The translations under genes were made by a program, and so were the position numbers. Under the pieces are notes generated by a model. It did no database searches. It saw only the letters and a program-made list of their open reading frames with translations, and had not been told where the DNA came from. A stretch of DNA of 50,782 bases, taken from Methanosarcina sp. Ant1 (GTDB taxonomy: Archaea; Halobacteriota; Methanosarcinia; Methanosarcinales; Methanosarcinaceae). Shown one piece after another: positions 1 through 9,183 of this stretch. Where the stretch lies: the NCBI GenBank assembly GCA_001714685.2, contig MDTP02000056.1, positions 1 through 50,782 on the forward strand. Reading direction: 5' to 3'. Each line of letters starts with the position of its first letter. The stretch's first letter is position 1.

Positions 1-200
1 TACTTAACCAAGTTTTACATTTTATGTATACATAATTATATTTCATATGAGTTTAAATTTACGGAGATTAAAGTGCGTAAGTCCTATAGAAGTAAAAATT
101 GGATTTGGAATAAGCACTTTGAGTGTATCAGAAACTGGAGAAAGGTTTATATCTTAATTTTTTTCTAGTTTTCCTTCTAAGAATTATATTACAATTCTAT

Positions 201-755
201 TTAATCTCTCGTTTTGTCCGGTGATTGGGTTGTCTCACCTGCTTGGGATAATGCTTCAGTGATAGCTGTCACATGCCCATTCTCACTGCTTCTCATCTCA
301 GAGCGTATCTTCATAAAATAAGCCAATGCTACAATAGGCAAGGCATAGCCCACTCCATATACAGCCATATTGATTTCTTGTTCTTCAAAAATCACGCTCA
401 AATAGTCGACTGCCAGCACGACCACAACAATTCCTACCAGATTCAACTCCAGTTCCTCAATGTTATTCATCTTAAGCCATCCAGGCAAAGGAAGAACATG
501 GATAAACAATTGGTAGAGACCAAGTGAAGTTAGGAAGAGTACTGTACCAACCAGAAAGAGATGGATAACCTCTACAATTCCAACAATAATATCACTTTTT
601 GCACCTGTTTTTGCTGCTTCGACAAACATTTTCACAAGCAAATGAATGAGCTCGTTACCACCTTCAATAAAAAGTACAAAAGCCGCAACAGCCAACCCTA
701 TAATGGGGATCAACATAACGAAGCGTATTCCAGCAATAAATTTCACGATTTTCAT
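201..755 (-). CDS. YqhA-like (UPF0114) integral membrane protein
   Basis: 184-residue membrane protein with hydrophobic segments near residues 6-30, 55-85, 105-123 and 132-150. The pattern and the opening MKIVKFIAGIRFVMLIP resemble the YqhA/UPF0114 family, whose function is unknown. The ATG is preceded by GAGG about 9 nt upstream, which supports this start. The C-terminal 30 residues are polar. It is the leftmost gene of a block of ion-handling membrane genes, but 0.8 kb of non-coding DNA separates it from them, so co-transcription is unlikely. Family assignment is by sequence appearance only. Confidence 0.75.
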   Translation of the reverse strand: MKIVKFIAGIRFVMLIPIIGLAVAAFVLFIEGGNELIHLLVKMFVEAAKTGAKSDIIVGIVEVIHLFLVGTVLFLTSLGLYQLFIHVLPLPGWLKMNNIEELELNLVGIVVVVLAVDYLSVIFEEQEINMAVYGVGYALPIVALAYFMKIRSEMRSSENGHVTAITEALSQAGETTQSPDKTRD

Positions 756-1620
756 TATTGGATTCCTCTAAAGAAAATGTTCTAGATACTTGGTTGTATA
801 TCAAAAGTGTTCACTCAGGCTGAATGGTTAAATTTTTGAGGTGCTAGATGGTGATGCCGATAAATGAAATTTTGGTCTTATGCTGACAAATTCTGATATT
901 GACCCTCCAATCTTAGCAAAACTGCGGAACCTACCCCAATGTTAGTGATTCAGAAATGTACTTTATAATATATATGCTGTATTGTTAACTCAGTTCCAAA
1001 TCAGATAATCAAACTTAGAGTTTGTCTTAAAATTAAATTTGGTCCCACAATTCGGATAGAACTTGCGCATTTAACCCAGTTTCCGCAGTAAAGTTTCATA
1101 TTTTCACAATTTTTACTGCTATCAATTTCCAATTTAACGTATATTTATTGGACTTGTGTGGAGGAATTAAAAGTTAATATAGGTAAATTTAAATTCCAAA
1201 AAACGAAGCATTCAATTTTCATTGAGTTCCATTTGGATTTTAGATTATTCTAATATGTCCCAAAAAAGCCATCGGTAAAAATAGTGATTTTCAAAAAAAT
1301 ACTGCGGAATATAGGATTTAAACTGAAAAAAGGTAACATTATATCGTTCAAATGTCTGAAATCTAAGTTTAAACCACAATGTTATGTACTTGAATTTACC
1401 TCAAATTTGTAAGTCCTCTGAAATATAAAAGCTTTGTAACAGAGTTCCTTTTTCAAGGTTTATCCCGCGTACATCCTCCAGTATGCCCTAAGAATTTAAT
1501 CAACGCTCCAGGCCTGGGCAAAGCAGCCACCATGAGAGTGAGGGTATTTTATTATTATTGGTTCATATCAGAAGCTCGAACGCTGCTCGAAAGATGATAT
1601 TTCAAGAAGTGAATTTTGAG
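756..1620. other. AT-rich intergenic region, no gene seen
   Basis: About 860 bases with frequent stops in all frames and no convincing ORF. The last 40 bases (about 1578-1620) resemble the sequence just 3' of the second DUF1646 gene (about 7605-7642), so the duplication that produced the two genes extends past the stop codon. Nothing else was recognised. Confidence 0.5.
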
Positions 1621-2739
1621 TTATAAGATCGGCTCAATTACAAACAGAATGAGGAAATAGATGCTCATAGAGACAAGTCCGAGAGGTACTCCAATACTTG
1701 CCCATTCCTTACTGGTTATACCCAATTTGCTCGCAGAAATAATGTTAGGAATATTTCCAGGGATCAGCATTCCACCTGCTATTAAAAGCCCCACAAGTGC
1801 GCTCTTTATCTGTAATTCAGTAAGGGCAGGACCTATCTCGGCAGCTGCTAGAGTAGCGTTATCAAGGATAGCCGAGACCATATTAACCCAGAAGAGTATT
1901 GTTGAAGGTACCTGTGTGAAATATTCGAATATAATCGGCTTGAAACCATCACCAAGTAATACAAGTGCCATTATAAACACGTAGACCTTAACAGCCCTCA
2001 TTATGACATCCTTCAAAGTTTCGTTATAATCTTCCCCTATCATTACCGGGTCTTTTAGATTGGCTTTTCCCAGGAAAAACATCCCAATAAAACCGTAAGC
2101 AAGAATACCTGGAAAGATGTAGATGCCGAGCAGTTTAATTAAATAATCGAATCCTGCATAATAAGGCTCACCAGATAGTTTTGAGACAGCTATTGTTGAG
2201 AGAGGTTCTCCAAGGGGTGTAAGTGCAGCTCCGAGTCCGATTGAAAAGCATGCAATGACTGTGAGATCTATCTTGAATTTTCGTGAGAGAGGCATTGCAT
2301 TAACCATCTCAACGAGAATTATTGCTGCAAGTATGGCGGAAATTACACTTGAAACTAAACCAAGGACAGCGATGAGGATAAAAGCCATAACCTTAAGAGA
2401 AAGTGCATCTGTCATTCTCCTGATTGCTTTGTGGATAGGAACATGCCATTTATAGATAATCAATCCGACAACCAGCACTATCTGCACTATGCCTATTGGA
2501 ATACCATATATTTCTCCAATCTTCAGCGGTGCGGTCAACGCTTCTTCGATTATCTCCAATCTCCAGCCTGTCTCTGTACCTGCAAGTTCAACAAAACCTG
2601 AAATTGTCATTGCAAGCACTCCGCATATGAATAGGAACACTTCCAGATTATGCTCTATAGCTCTGATTTTAAAAGGTCCGATCAATACAATTAAGAATAT
2701 TACGAAGAGTCCGATTGTACCTTTTAAACCAAGAGCCAT
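1621..2739 (-). CDS. DUF1646 family membrane transporter, copy 1
   Basis: 372-residue polytopic membrane protein of the DUF1646 family, related in appearance to NhaD/ArsB-type ion transporters. Signature segments are LTPLGEPLSTIAVSKL (about 173-188), a buried LDNATLAAAEIGP and GGMLIPGNIPNII near residue 322. An in-frame ATG lies 24 codons further upstream, but the ATG at 2739 was chosen: it has a GGGAG ribosome site and aligns exactly with the start of the paralogue at 8761. The family is linked to sodium biology because bacterial DUF1646 genes are associated with a Na+-sensing riboswitch; Na+ transport here is inference. It carries a conserved leader of about 160 nt. Adjacent genes are a decayed cation ATPase and an ion channel. 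Confidence 0.88.
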   Translation of the reverse strand: MALGLKGTIGLFVIFLIVLIGPFKIRAIEHNLEVFLFICGVLAMTISGFVELAGTETGWRLEIIEEALTAPLKIGEIYGIPIGIVQIVLVVGLIIYKWHVPIHKAIRRMTDALSLKVMAFILIAVLGLVSSVISAILAAIILVEMVNAMPLSRKFKIDLTVIACFSIGLGAALTPLGEPLSTIAVSKLSGEPYYAGFDYLIKLLGIYIFPGILAYGFIGMFFLGKANLKDPVMIGEDYNETLKDVIMRAVKVYVFIMALVLLGDGFKPIIFEYFTQVPSTILFWVNMVSAILDNATLAAAEIGPALTELQIKSALVGLLIAGGMLIPGNIPNIISASKLGITSKEWASIGVPLGLVSMSIYFLILFVIEPIL

Positions 2740-2903
2740 TACTATTTTCTCCCTTGCTTTATCTGAGACTTTCAATACTTCTGAACCTTCGGGGTTAATA
2801 GTCTTCCGCATTCGGTGATGGCAATCAAAAAGCCGAAAGAGTAAAAGTCTCCCGCCTGAGAGCGTGTTTCTTCCTGATCAAGCTTGTAGAATCCAAATAG
2901 CTT
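2740..2903 (-). promoter_or_regulatory. Conserved leader RNA of DUF1646 copy 1 (candidate riboswitch)
   Basis: A TATA-like stretch (about 2925-2936, minus strand) predicts transcription from near 2903, giving a 5' leader of about 160 nt. It shares blocks with the leader of the second copy: CAGGAA followed by an A-rich stretch and GCTCTCA, and TTTTTGATTGCCA-(T/C)-CAC-(C/T)-GAATGCGGAAGAC. The differences inside the second block are pyrimidine exchanges, as expected for a structured RNA. The ribosome site is at the 3' end of the leader. Function is inferred. Confidence 0.5.
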
Positions 2904-3120
2904 GATTTTATAAGAAATGATCTGTTATATATTATTTATCGAGACCATTCGACGTCGATGCTTTTGAGAAAGGATTACAATTGCTTGACTCTTCGCTATT
3001 CTGTGGATTGAAAAGGGATGCCGGTTAAGAAGTGACAATGCTAAAAATAAAACATCGATCTTGAATCTGAGATTTCACACAAACTTTTTAAATGTTACAG
3101 ATTTTTCTATATTTTGCGAA

Positions 3121-3166
3121 ATGTTGTGAATTACCCATTCAAAATGTTGTGAATTACCCATTCAAA
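3121..3166. repeat. 23-bp tandem duplication
   Basis: Two adjacent perfect copies of a 23-bp unit beginning ATGTTGTGAATTACCC lie in the gap between the DUF1646 promoter and the ATPase pseudogene. No function is apparent. Confidence 0.85.
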
Positions 3167-3210
3167 ATAATGAAGAACATATATTTCCTATCATCTAGAA
3201 TATTTCTCCG

Positions 3211-3342
3211 TTAAGGAATGGTTAAGAAATAACTCCAAGTTTTCACTTTGGGAATGGCTCTATAATTCCATTTCCCAAAATAAACATCAAAGACAATATC
3301 GGTAACAGAAATGCTTGAAATTGTAGTTTCATCATTCCTAAG
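3211..3342 (+). repeat. 130-bp interspersed repeat, copy 1
   Basis: One of three copies in the window (others at 33727-33855 and, inverted and interrupted, 40238-40674). The ends are imperfect inverted repeats (TTAAGGAATG / CATTCCTAAG). Inside is a short hairpin with arms GGGAATGG and CCATTTCCC. The right end supplies the stop codon of the ATPase pseudogene (TAG at 3338-3340), so insertion may have trimmed that gene. No coding capacity. Confidence 0.85.
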
Positions 3343-6165
3343 TATTGTTTTCACGGGCAGATCTTATTCTTTTAAAGATCTCCATCACAACGATGATAAT
3401 ACCAGCGATCATGAAAAAAATTAACCAGCTCTCAAATGAAACTGGATTTATGCTCAGAAGCTCATGCATAAAAGGTATGTGCATGGCAAAGATATGAAGT
3501 CCCTGCATCATTACAACGCCTATAGCAAGAAAGTAATTATTCCTTAGAGGCACCTGGAAAGCTGAGCGATATTCAGAACGGCAGTTAAATACATGGAAAT
3601 TCTCAAAGAGTACCATCAAAAGCAAAAGAAGATTTCTTGCCCAATTTACCTCATATCCTTCTCCCATTAACCATGCCCAGACCGCAAAAGCTATGACACC
3701 AATAGTTATCCCTGAGATAGTGTTTCTTTCACCATCAGGTCATTAAAAACTCCTTCTTCAGGTTTTCTCGGCTTTCTGCGCATGGTTCCGGGCTCCCCTG
3801 CCTCAAATGCCAGAGCCACCCCTTGAATCCCGTTTGTGACGAGGTTAAGCCAGAGAAGCTGTACTGCGATTAGTGGTATTGAGAGGCCCGCAAAAAGTGC
3901 AAGTATGAAAAACAACTTCGGCAAGACCGGTTGAGACAAGAAGATATGTAACCTTTCTGATATTATCATAAGCTATTCTTCCCTCCTCAACCCCTGCAAC
4001 AATTGAAGAAAATGTATCATCAGTTATGATCATTGACGACGTATCTTTAGCCACATCGGTTCCTGATCCCATTGCTACGCCAATATTCGCCCTCCTGAGT
4101 GCAGGGGGGGCATCATTGACTCCATTTCCAGTAACAGCAACAAAATGCCCCTTCCTGACAAGAGCATCTACAATCTGCATCTTTTGCACCGGTGTTACCC
4201 TTGCAAAAACTCGTGCCTTGTCGAGGGCATCAATGCAGGCTGGAAGCTCGTGTTCGCCAAGCTCCTCCATCTGTCTGCCAGTAATCATCTCTTCTTGCGA
4301 ATAGGCTATGCCAAGCTCGCTGGCGATTGCAAATGCAGTCTTCGGGTGATCTCCCGTAATCATAATAACATCAATTCCAGCCTTTTTGCAAGTCTGGACT
4401 GCCTCTTTGACATCAGGCCTCAATGGGTCTATAAATGCAACAATGCCAAGAAACGTGAGTTCGGGCTTTATAGATTTAAGATCAAAAGCCTCATTTATAC
4501 CTTCAGAAACCAAGCCTTCAGCTACTACAAGGGCACAATACCCATTTTCCATCAGGGAGTTAAGTTCCCTATTGAGGGAATCGGGATCAATTGGGACTAC
4601 GCCTTCCAAAGAATTCATTTTTGTACAGTATGGAAGGACAGCTTCCATAGCTCCTTTAACAGCTATCTTTATAGGTCCGCTTTTATCTGCCTGATAATAC
4701 ACAGCAGCATACATTCTCTCGGACTCAAAAGGGACTTCGGCAATAACTTGAACCTCATTTCTGACCCTCTCAGGATCGATTCCCAGCTTGGACGCCAGCG
4801 CAAGAAATGCGATATCTATAGCGTCTCCATGGTGAGTCCACGTCTCACCCTCCTGGAAAAGAGTGCCTTCGTTGCAGATTGTAGCCGCCAGTGCAAGCCT
4901 TCGTAACCTCTCCATCTCTTCTGCATCCGGCGGAGAGCCTTCGTCCATTTGCTTTATCTGGCCTACTGGGAGATAACCTTCTCCCGAGACCTCAAAAAGG
5001 TCTCCGGGAGGCAGTACTACCCTTCTTGCTGTCTGCTGATTGACGGTCAGAGTCCCGGTCTTATCGGTTGCTATTGTAGTGCAGCTCCCGAGACTCTCAA
5101 CTGCAGAGAGCCTGCGAACGATTACGTTTCTCTTAGCCATTCTAGTAGATGCAATTGAAAGTGCTACTGTAACCGCTACAGGCAGTCCTTCAGGAATTGC
5201 GGACACTACCAAGGCTATTGCAAGGAAAAAAACCTCCACAGGTGCAATCCCCTGTGAGAGGGCAACTGCACTCATAACACCGCTTGCTGCAACCACAGCG
5301 ATTCCTATCTTCTGGGAAAAATCTTCCATGCGTATGAGCAGAGGCGGTTTTGCAGATTCCGTTTCTGTAACTGCACGTGCAATCATACCAACTTCTGTCC
5401 GGCTGCCGGTTGCAGTCACAGCTCCACAGCCACGTCCTGTGATTACAGTGCTTCCTGCATATGCCATATTGTGACGGTCACTCACAGGAGTGTCCTCTAT
5501 GAGAATTCCCACAGTCTTCTCTCCAGCAGCAGACTCGCCAGTGAGAAGAGACTCATCAATGGTGAGGTTGGGGCATAGAGAATACGAAGATCAGCAGGGA
5601 TGCGACTCCCTGATTCAAGCAGAACTATGTCCCCGGGAACTATTTCTTCTGCCGAGATCTTTAGCTCTGCTCCCTTCCTTCTGACCCGGGACATGATCTT
5701 TAAGATAGTCTGCAGTTGTGATGCACTCTTTTCAGCCTTCCATTCCTGAATAGTGCCGATGACGGCATTGATCACTACTACAAGAAAAATGAAACCTGCA
5801 TCTCTGAGATCGTCCAGCAGGAATGAGATAACTCCTGCTATGAGAAGGATGTAAATTAGAGGGCTTTTGAATTGATGAAGAGTTATCTCTACAATTCCCG
5901 GAGGTTTTCTTGTCGGAAGGATATTTTTCCCATATTCCTGTAGCCTTCTGGCTGCCTCTTCAGGATCCAGGCCCTTTGACGTTGTGACAAGTTTTTCAAA
6001 TATCTCCTCAGTTCCCAGTGAATGCCACAGGGTGACGGTTGTAGCATGATTTTTTGTAGCATCCAGCTCTGAGGGTTTTTCCAAAGAAATGCTATAATTT
6101 CCTTTTTCTCCAGAATCTTGCTGTTCTTTGTCTCCACCAAGAGCATCTGAATCTGATAAAAGCAC
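3338..6165 (-). pseudogene. P-type (P2-like) cation-transporting ATPase, decayed
   Basis: About 920 codons of a P-type ATPase read across three frames. Order: N-terminal cation ATPase domain, TGES actuator loop, M4 PEGLPVAVTVALS, phosphorylation site DKTGTLT, nucleotide-binding domain, hinge, then M5-M10. Apparent single-base lesions lie near 5570 (just before the TGES loop), 3908 (M5, in an A/T run) and 3708 (after the M6 region, creating TAA). The hinge, normally TGDGVNDAPAL, reads TGNGVNDAPPAL: the magnesium-binding Asp is Asn, and a run of seven C adds a proline codon. The start is a GTG with GAGG just upstream. Intact members pump cations such as Ca2+ outward; this copy is unlikely to. 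Sequencing error could explain the frameshifts but not easily the hinge change. Confidence 0.88.
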
Positions 6166-6643
6166 ACCTGATACCTCTCTTTAACGCCTCTTAGGAGAGT
6201 TAAAATTCAGGTAGATGCTGCCTCTATTTTCCTATCCTGAAGCTAATTTTGCAAAAATAGTTGGTTTCCAGCTCACAAACTTAAGAAGACGATTGTTTTC
6301 TAAGGAGTTGCTGTCTCAAATCTAAGCTAACATTGTTTGCTCAATATAAGATTCCATTTGCTCTGCATTTTCAGAGCCAGACGCCCGTCCCATTGGCTTA
6401 AGGTAAACTTATGCGAAGCAAGTTATCTACCCTTAATTTCCTTCCCCAAGATATGTTGCCTTTAATCACAAATCCTCGTTTGATGTATTTAGGGCTTTCG
6501 CGGTTGTGTTCTACACTACCAAATGCTCAGTTGCCTGCATTGTGTTAAACTTAAAACTTAAGATTATACCATAAGAAAATAATCTCTGCATTATCAATGA
6601 GCCGATCTCAAAACTAATATCAAGAGAAGTCGTAAATATACAT
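6166..6643. other. Divergent intergenic region, no gene seen
   Basis: About 480 bases between the divergent ATPase pseudogene and the channel gene. It presumably contains both promoters. No repeat or RNA gene was recognised. Confidence 0.4.
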
Positions 6644-7408
6644 ATGGATAAAGAGCGACTTAATGAAGAAAGGGTAGAGTTACTATCGCAGATTAACGCT
6701 CTTTTTGATTTCCCTCTTTTGCTATTGTCAATTGTATGGTTGACTCTTCTTATTGTTGATCTTATTTACGGGCTTTCCCCAATTCTGGAAGATCTGAGTT
6801 TAACTATCTGGGGAATATTAATAATCGATTTTTTTATTGAACTATATATTGCTCCGGATAAGAAGGTTTACTTGAAGCAGAACTGGATTGCTGCACTTTC
6901 TCTTTTTTTGCCGGGATTAAGAGTCCTGAGAGTATTTGGTGGATTAAAGATAGTTAGTCTTGCAAAATTTATCAGGTCATTTAACCTGGCTCGAATTCTA
7001 GCATCTTTTAACAGAAGTATTAGAACGGTTCGGCAGGTAATGAGGCAGAGAGGCCTGAAATATGTCCTGTTTCTTACAACTCTGATTACCTTCCTTGGAG
7101 CTGCAGGTATGTATGATTTTGAGCGGTCTGGACTGAGTTCTTATTGGGATGCCGTCTGGTGGACAGCAATGATTATGACAACAATAGGAAGCAATTACTG
7201 GCCAAATACTCCCGAAGGAAGAGTATTGACACTTCTATTGTCCGTTTACGCTTTTTCAATTTTCGGTTACATAACTGCAGCTCTGGCAAGTATGCTTGTC
7301 GGAAAAGAAGAAAAGGAAAAATCTTCAAAAGAGATTGCTGAACTGCGCAACGAAGTGCAGCGTCTTTCCAGTGAAATTAGAAAGCTTTCAGAAAAGGAAG
7401 AAAAGTAG
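6644..7408 (+). CDS. Voltage-gated-like K+ channel family protein with atypical filter
   Basis: 254 residues. Hydrophobic segments near 21-42, 52-70, 80-100, 137-158 and 195-220 fit a six-helix channel subunit. An S4-like stretch with regularly spaced Arg/Lys (LRVLRVFGGLKIVSLAKFIR, about 92-111) precedes a pore loop, WDAVWWTAMIMTTIGSNYWP (168-187). The position of the K+ signature TVGYGD reads TIGSNY. The C-terminal 35 residues are charged and predicted coiled coil, typical for tetramer assembly. No clear ribosome site precedes the ATG. It lies between two DUF1646 transporters and faces away from them. Family membership is clear; ion selectivity cannot be assumed. Confidence 0.85.
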   Translation: MDKERLNEERVELLSQINALFDFPLLLLSIVWLTLLIVDLIYGLSPILEDLSLTIWGILIIDFFIELYIAPDKKVYLKQNWIAALSLFLPGLRVLRVFGGLKIVSLAKFIRSFNLARILASFNRSIRTVRQVMRQRGLKYVLFLTTLITFLGAAGMYDFERSGLSSYWDAVWWTAMIMTTIGSNYWPNTPEGRVLTLLLSVYAFSIFGYITAALASMLVGKEEKEKSSKEIAELRNEVQRLSSEIRKLSEKEEK

Positions 7409-7642
7409 TGTGCCTGGAGTTTATGATAATTTCGAGTTACATCGTACAATTCTTAACTTTGATTTGTCTTTAGAATTTTTTTCAATTTGCAGAAATCATA
7501 GATCATCAAATAACTGTACACTCGGGACATTGCAGCTTAAAATCTGTCTTACCCAGTTCATTCAAACTATAATATTGATAAAGATTTTTTATCAGAATCG
7601 ATGGTCGCTCAAAAGATGACATTTTAAGAAATAAATCTTGAG

Positions 7643-8761
7643 TCATAAGATCGGCTCAATCACAAACAGAATGACAAAATAGATACCCATTGTGACAAGT
7701 CCAAGAGGTACTCCAAGCCTTGCCCATTCCTTGCTTGTTATACCCAATTTGCTCGCAGAAATGATGTTAGGGATATTTCCAGGGATCAGCATTCCACCTG
7801 ATATTAAAAGCCCCATAAGTACGCTCTTTATTTGGGATTCAGTCAGGATGGGACCTATCTCGGCAGCTGCTAGAGTAGCGTTATCCAGTACAGCCGAAGC
7901 CATATTAATCCAGTAGAGTGCCATCGAAGGCACTTTTGTGAAATATTCGAATATGATTGGCTTGAAACCGTCGCCGAGTAATACAAGTGCTGCAATAAAT
8001 ATGTAGACTTTAACAGCCCTCATTATGACATCTCTAAGAGTTTCGTTATAGTCTTGTCCTTCTATTTCGTGTTCTTTTGGATCAACTTTTCCTAAGAAGA
8101 ACACCCCAAGGATACCGAAAGCAAGAATACCTGGAAGGATGTAGATGCCGAGCATTTTAAATAGATAATCGAATCCGGCATAGTAAGGCGGACCTGATAG
8201 TTTTGAGACAGCAATTGTTGAGAGAGGTTCTCCAAGGGGCGTAAGCGCAGCTCCAAACCCGATCGAGAAGCATGCAATGACCGTGAGATCTACCTCGGAT
8301 TTTCGTGAGAGATGCATTGCATTGATCATCTCAACAAGAATTATTGCTGCAAGGATAGCAGAAATTACACTTGAGACTAATCCAAGGCCAGCAATAAGGA
8401 TAAAAGCCATAACCTTAAGAGATAGCGTATTTGTCATTTTTCTAATTGCGTTATGGATAGGAGGATGCCATTTGTAGATGATCAATCCGACAACCAGCAC
8501 TATCTGCACTATACCTATTGGAATACCGTATATATCCCCAACATGCAGTGGTGCAGTCAATGCCTCCTCGATGATCTCTAATCTCCAGCCTGTCTCTAAG
8601 CCTGGAATTTCAACAAGACCGGAGATTGTCATTGCCAGTACGCCACATATGAATAGGAATACTTCCAGATTATGCTCAATGGCTCTAATTTTGAAAGGAC
8701 CGAACAACACTATCAGGAATATTATTAGAAATCCAAATGTAACTTCTAAACCAAGAGCCAT
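7643..8761 (-). CDS. DUF1646 family membrane transporter, copy 2
   Basis: 372 residues, the same length as the copy at 1621-2739 and very similar along its whole length, so the two arose by duplication. Conserved elements are LTPLGEPLS (173-181), SAVLDNATLAAAEIGP (289-304) and GGMLIPGNIPNI (322-333), resembling the re-entrant motifs of NhaD/ArsB-type carriers. About ten transmembrane segments are visible. The start is an ATG with AAGGAG about 9 nt upstream. Its leader shares conserved blocks with that of copy 1. Divergences cluster in loops, for example the linker after residue 225. A sodium-related transport role is inferred from the family. Confidence 0.88.
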   Translation of the reverse strand: MALGLEVTFGFLIIFLIVLFGPFKIRAIEHNLEVFLFICGVLAMTISGLVEIPGLETGWRLEIIEEALTAPLHVGDIYGIPIGIVQIVLVVGLIIYKWHPPIHNAIRKMTNTLSLKVMAFILIAGLGLVSSVISAILAAIILVEMINAMHLSRKSEVDLTVIACFSIGFGAALTPLGEPLSTIAVSKLSGPPYYAGFDYLFKMLGIYILPGILAFGILGVFFLGKVDPKEHEIEGQDYNETLRDVIMRAVKVYIFIAALVLLGDGFKPIIFEYFTKVPSMALYWINMASAVLDNATLAAAEIGPILTESQIKSVLMGLLISGGMLIPGNIPNIISASKLGITSKEWARLGVPLGLVTMGIYFVILFVIEPIL

Positions 8762-8922
8762 TACTTTTTTCTCCTTAACTTAATCCGAAACTTCCCCAAT
8801 ACTTCTGGATCGTCATGGATATTGTCTTCCGCATTCAGTGGTGGCAATCAAAAAAACGAATAGGATAAAAGGATCATACTTGAGAGCTTGTTTCCTGCTT
8901 AAAGATTGTCGATCCAAATATC
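8762..8922 (-). promoter_or_regulatory. Conserved leader RNA of DUF1646 copy 2 (candidate riboswitch)
   Basis: Counterpart of the leader at 2740-2903. A TATA-like ATATATAG (about 8947-8954, minus strand) predicts a transcript start near 8922. Shared with copy 1 are a TATTTGGAT block, CAGGAA + A-rich + GCTCTCA, and the GATTGCCA...GAATGCGGAAGAC block, while the intervening sequence has diverged. This island-like conservation in a leader suggests RNA structure. Confidence 0.5.
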
Positions 8923-9154
8923 TTGACCTTAAAAGATCTACTTTGCTATATATTTCTTTTGTAGATCAATTAGATATAGGTACGTTCGAGAAAGATGTAT
9001 CGTTTACTTCTTCCAGAAAACTTACCCAAAGTGGGTTTAAGGACAAGAGCTCAAACAAAGCTGCTATAGATAATGAACAGTAATTAAAGCAAACGGAGAG
9101 TAGAATTGAAATTATAAAGCTATAAATGGTCTTAATACAAAATAATTAAAAGAT

Positions 9155-9183
9155 TAAAAAGGTAAACCCAACTGAGTTACCCT
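9155..9183 (-). terminator. Hairpin and T-run after gatB
   Basis: On the minus strand GGTAA and TTACC arms flank an 11-nt loop and are followed by TTTTTAATC. The upstream arm overlaps the gatB stop codon. It is placed as expected for termination of the gatCAB transcript. Confidence 0.45.

Noticed and set aside
4145-4906. 253-codon plus-strand ORF across the ATPase pseudogene
   Set aside because: It lies antisense to clear P-type ATPase coding sequence and its product has no recognisable features.
8838-9083. 81-codon plus-strand ORF near the DUF1646 copy 2 leader
   Set aside because: It runs antisense through the conserved leader, has no ribosome site and no similarity.
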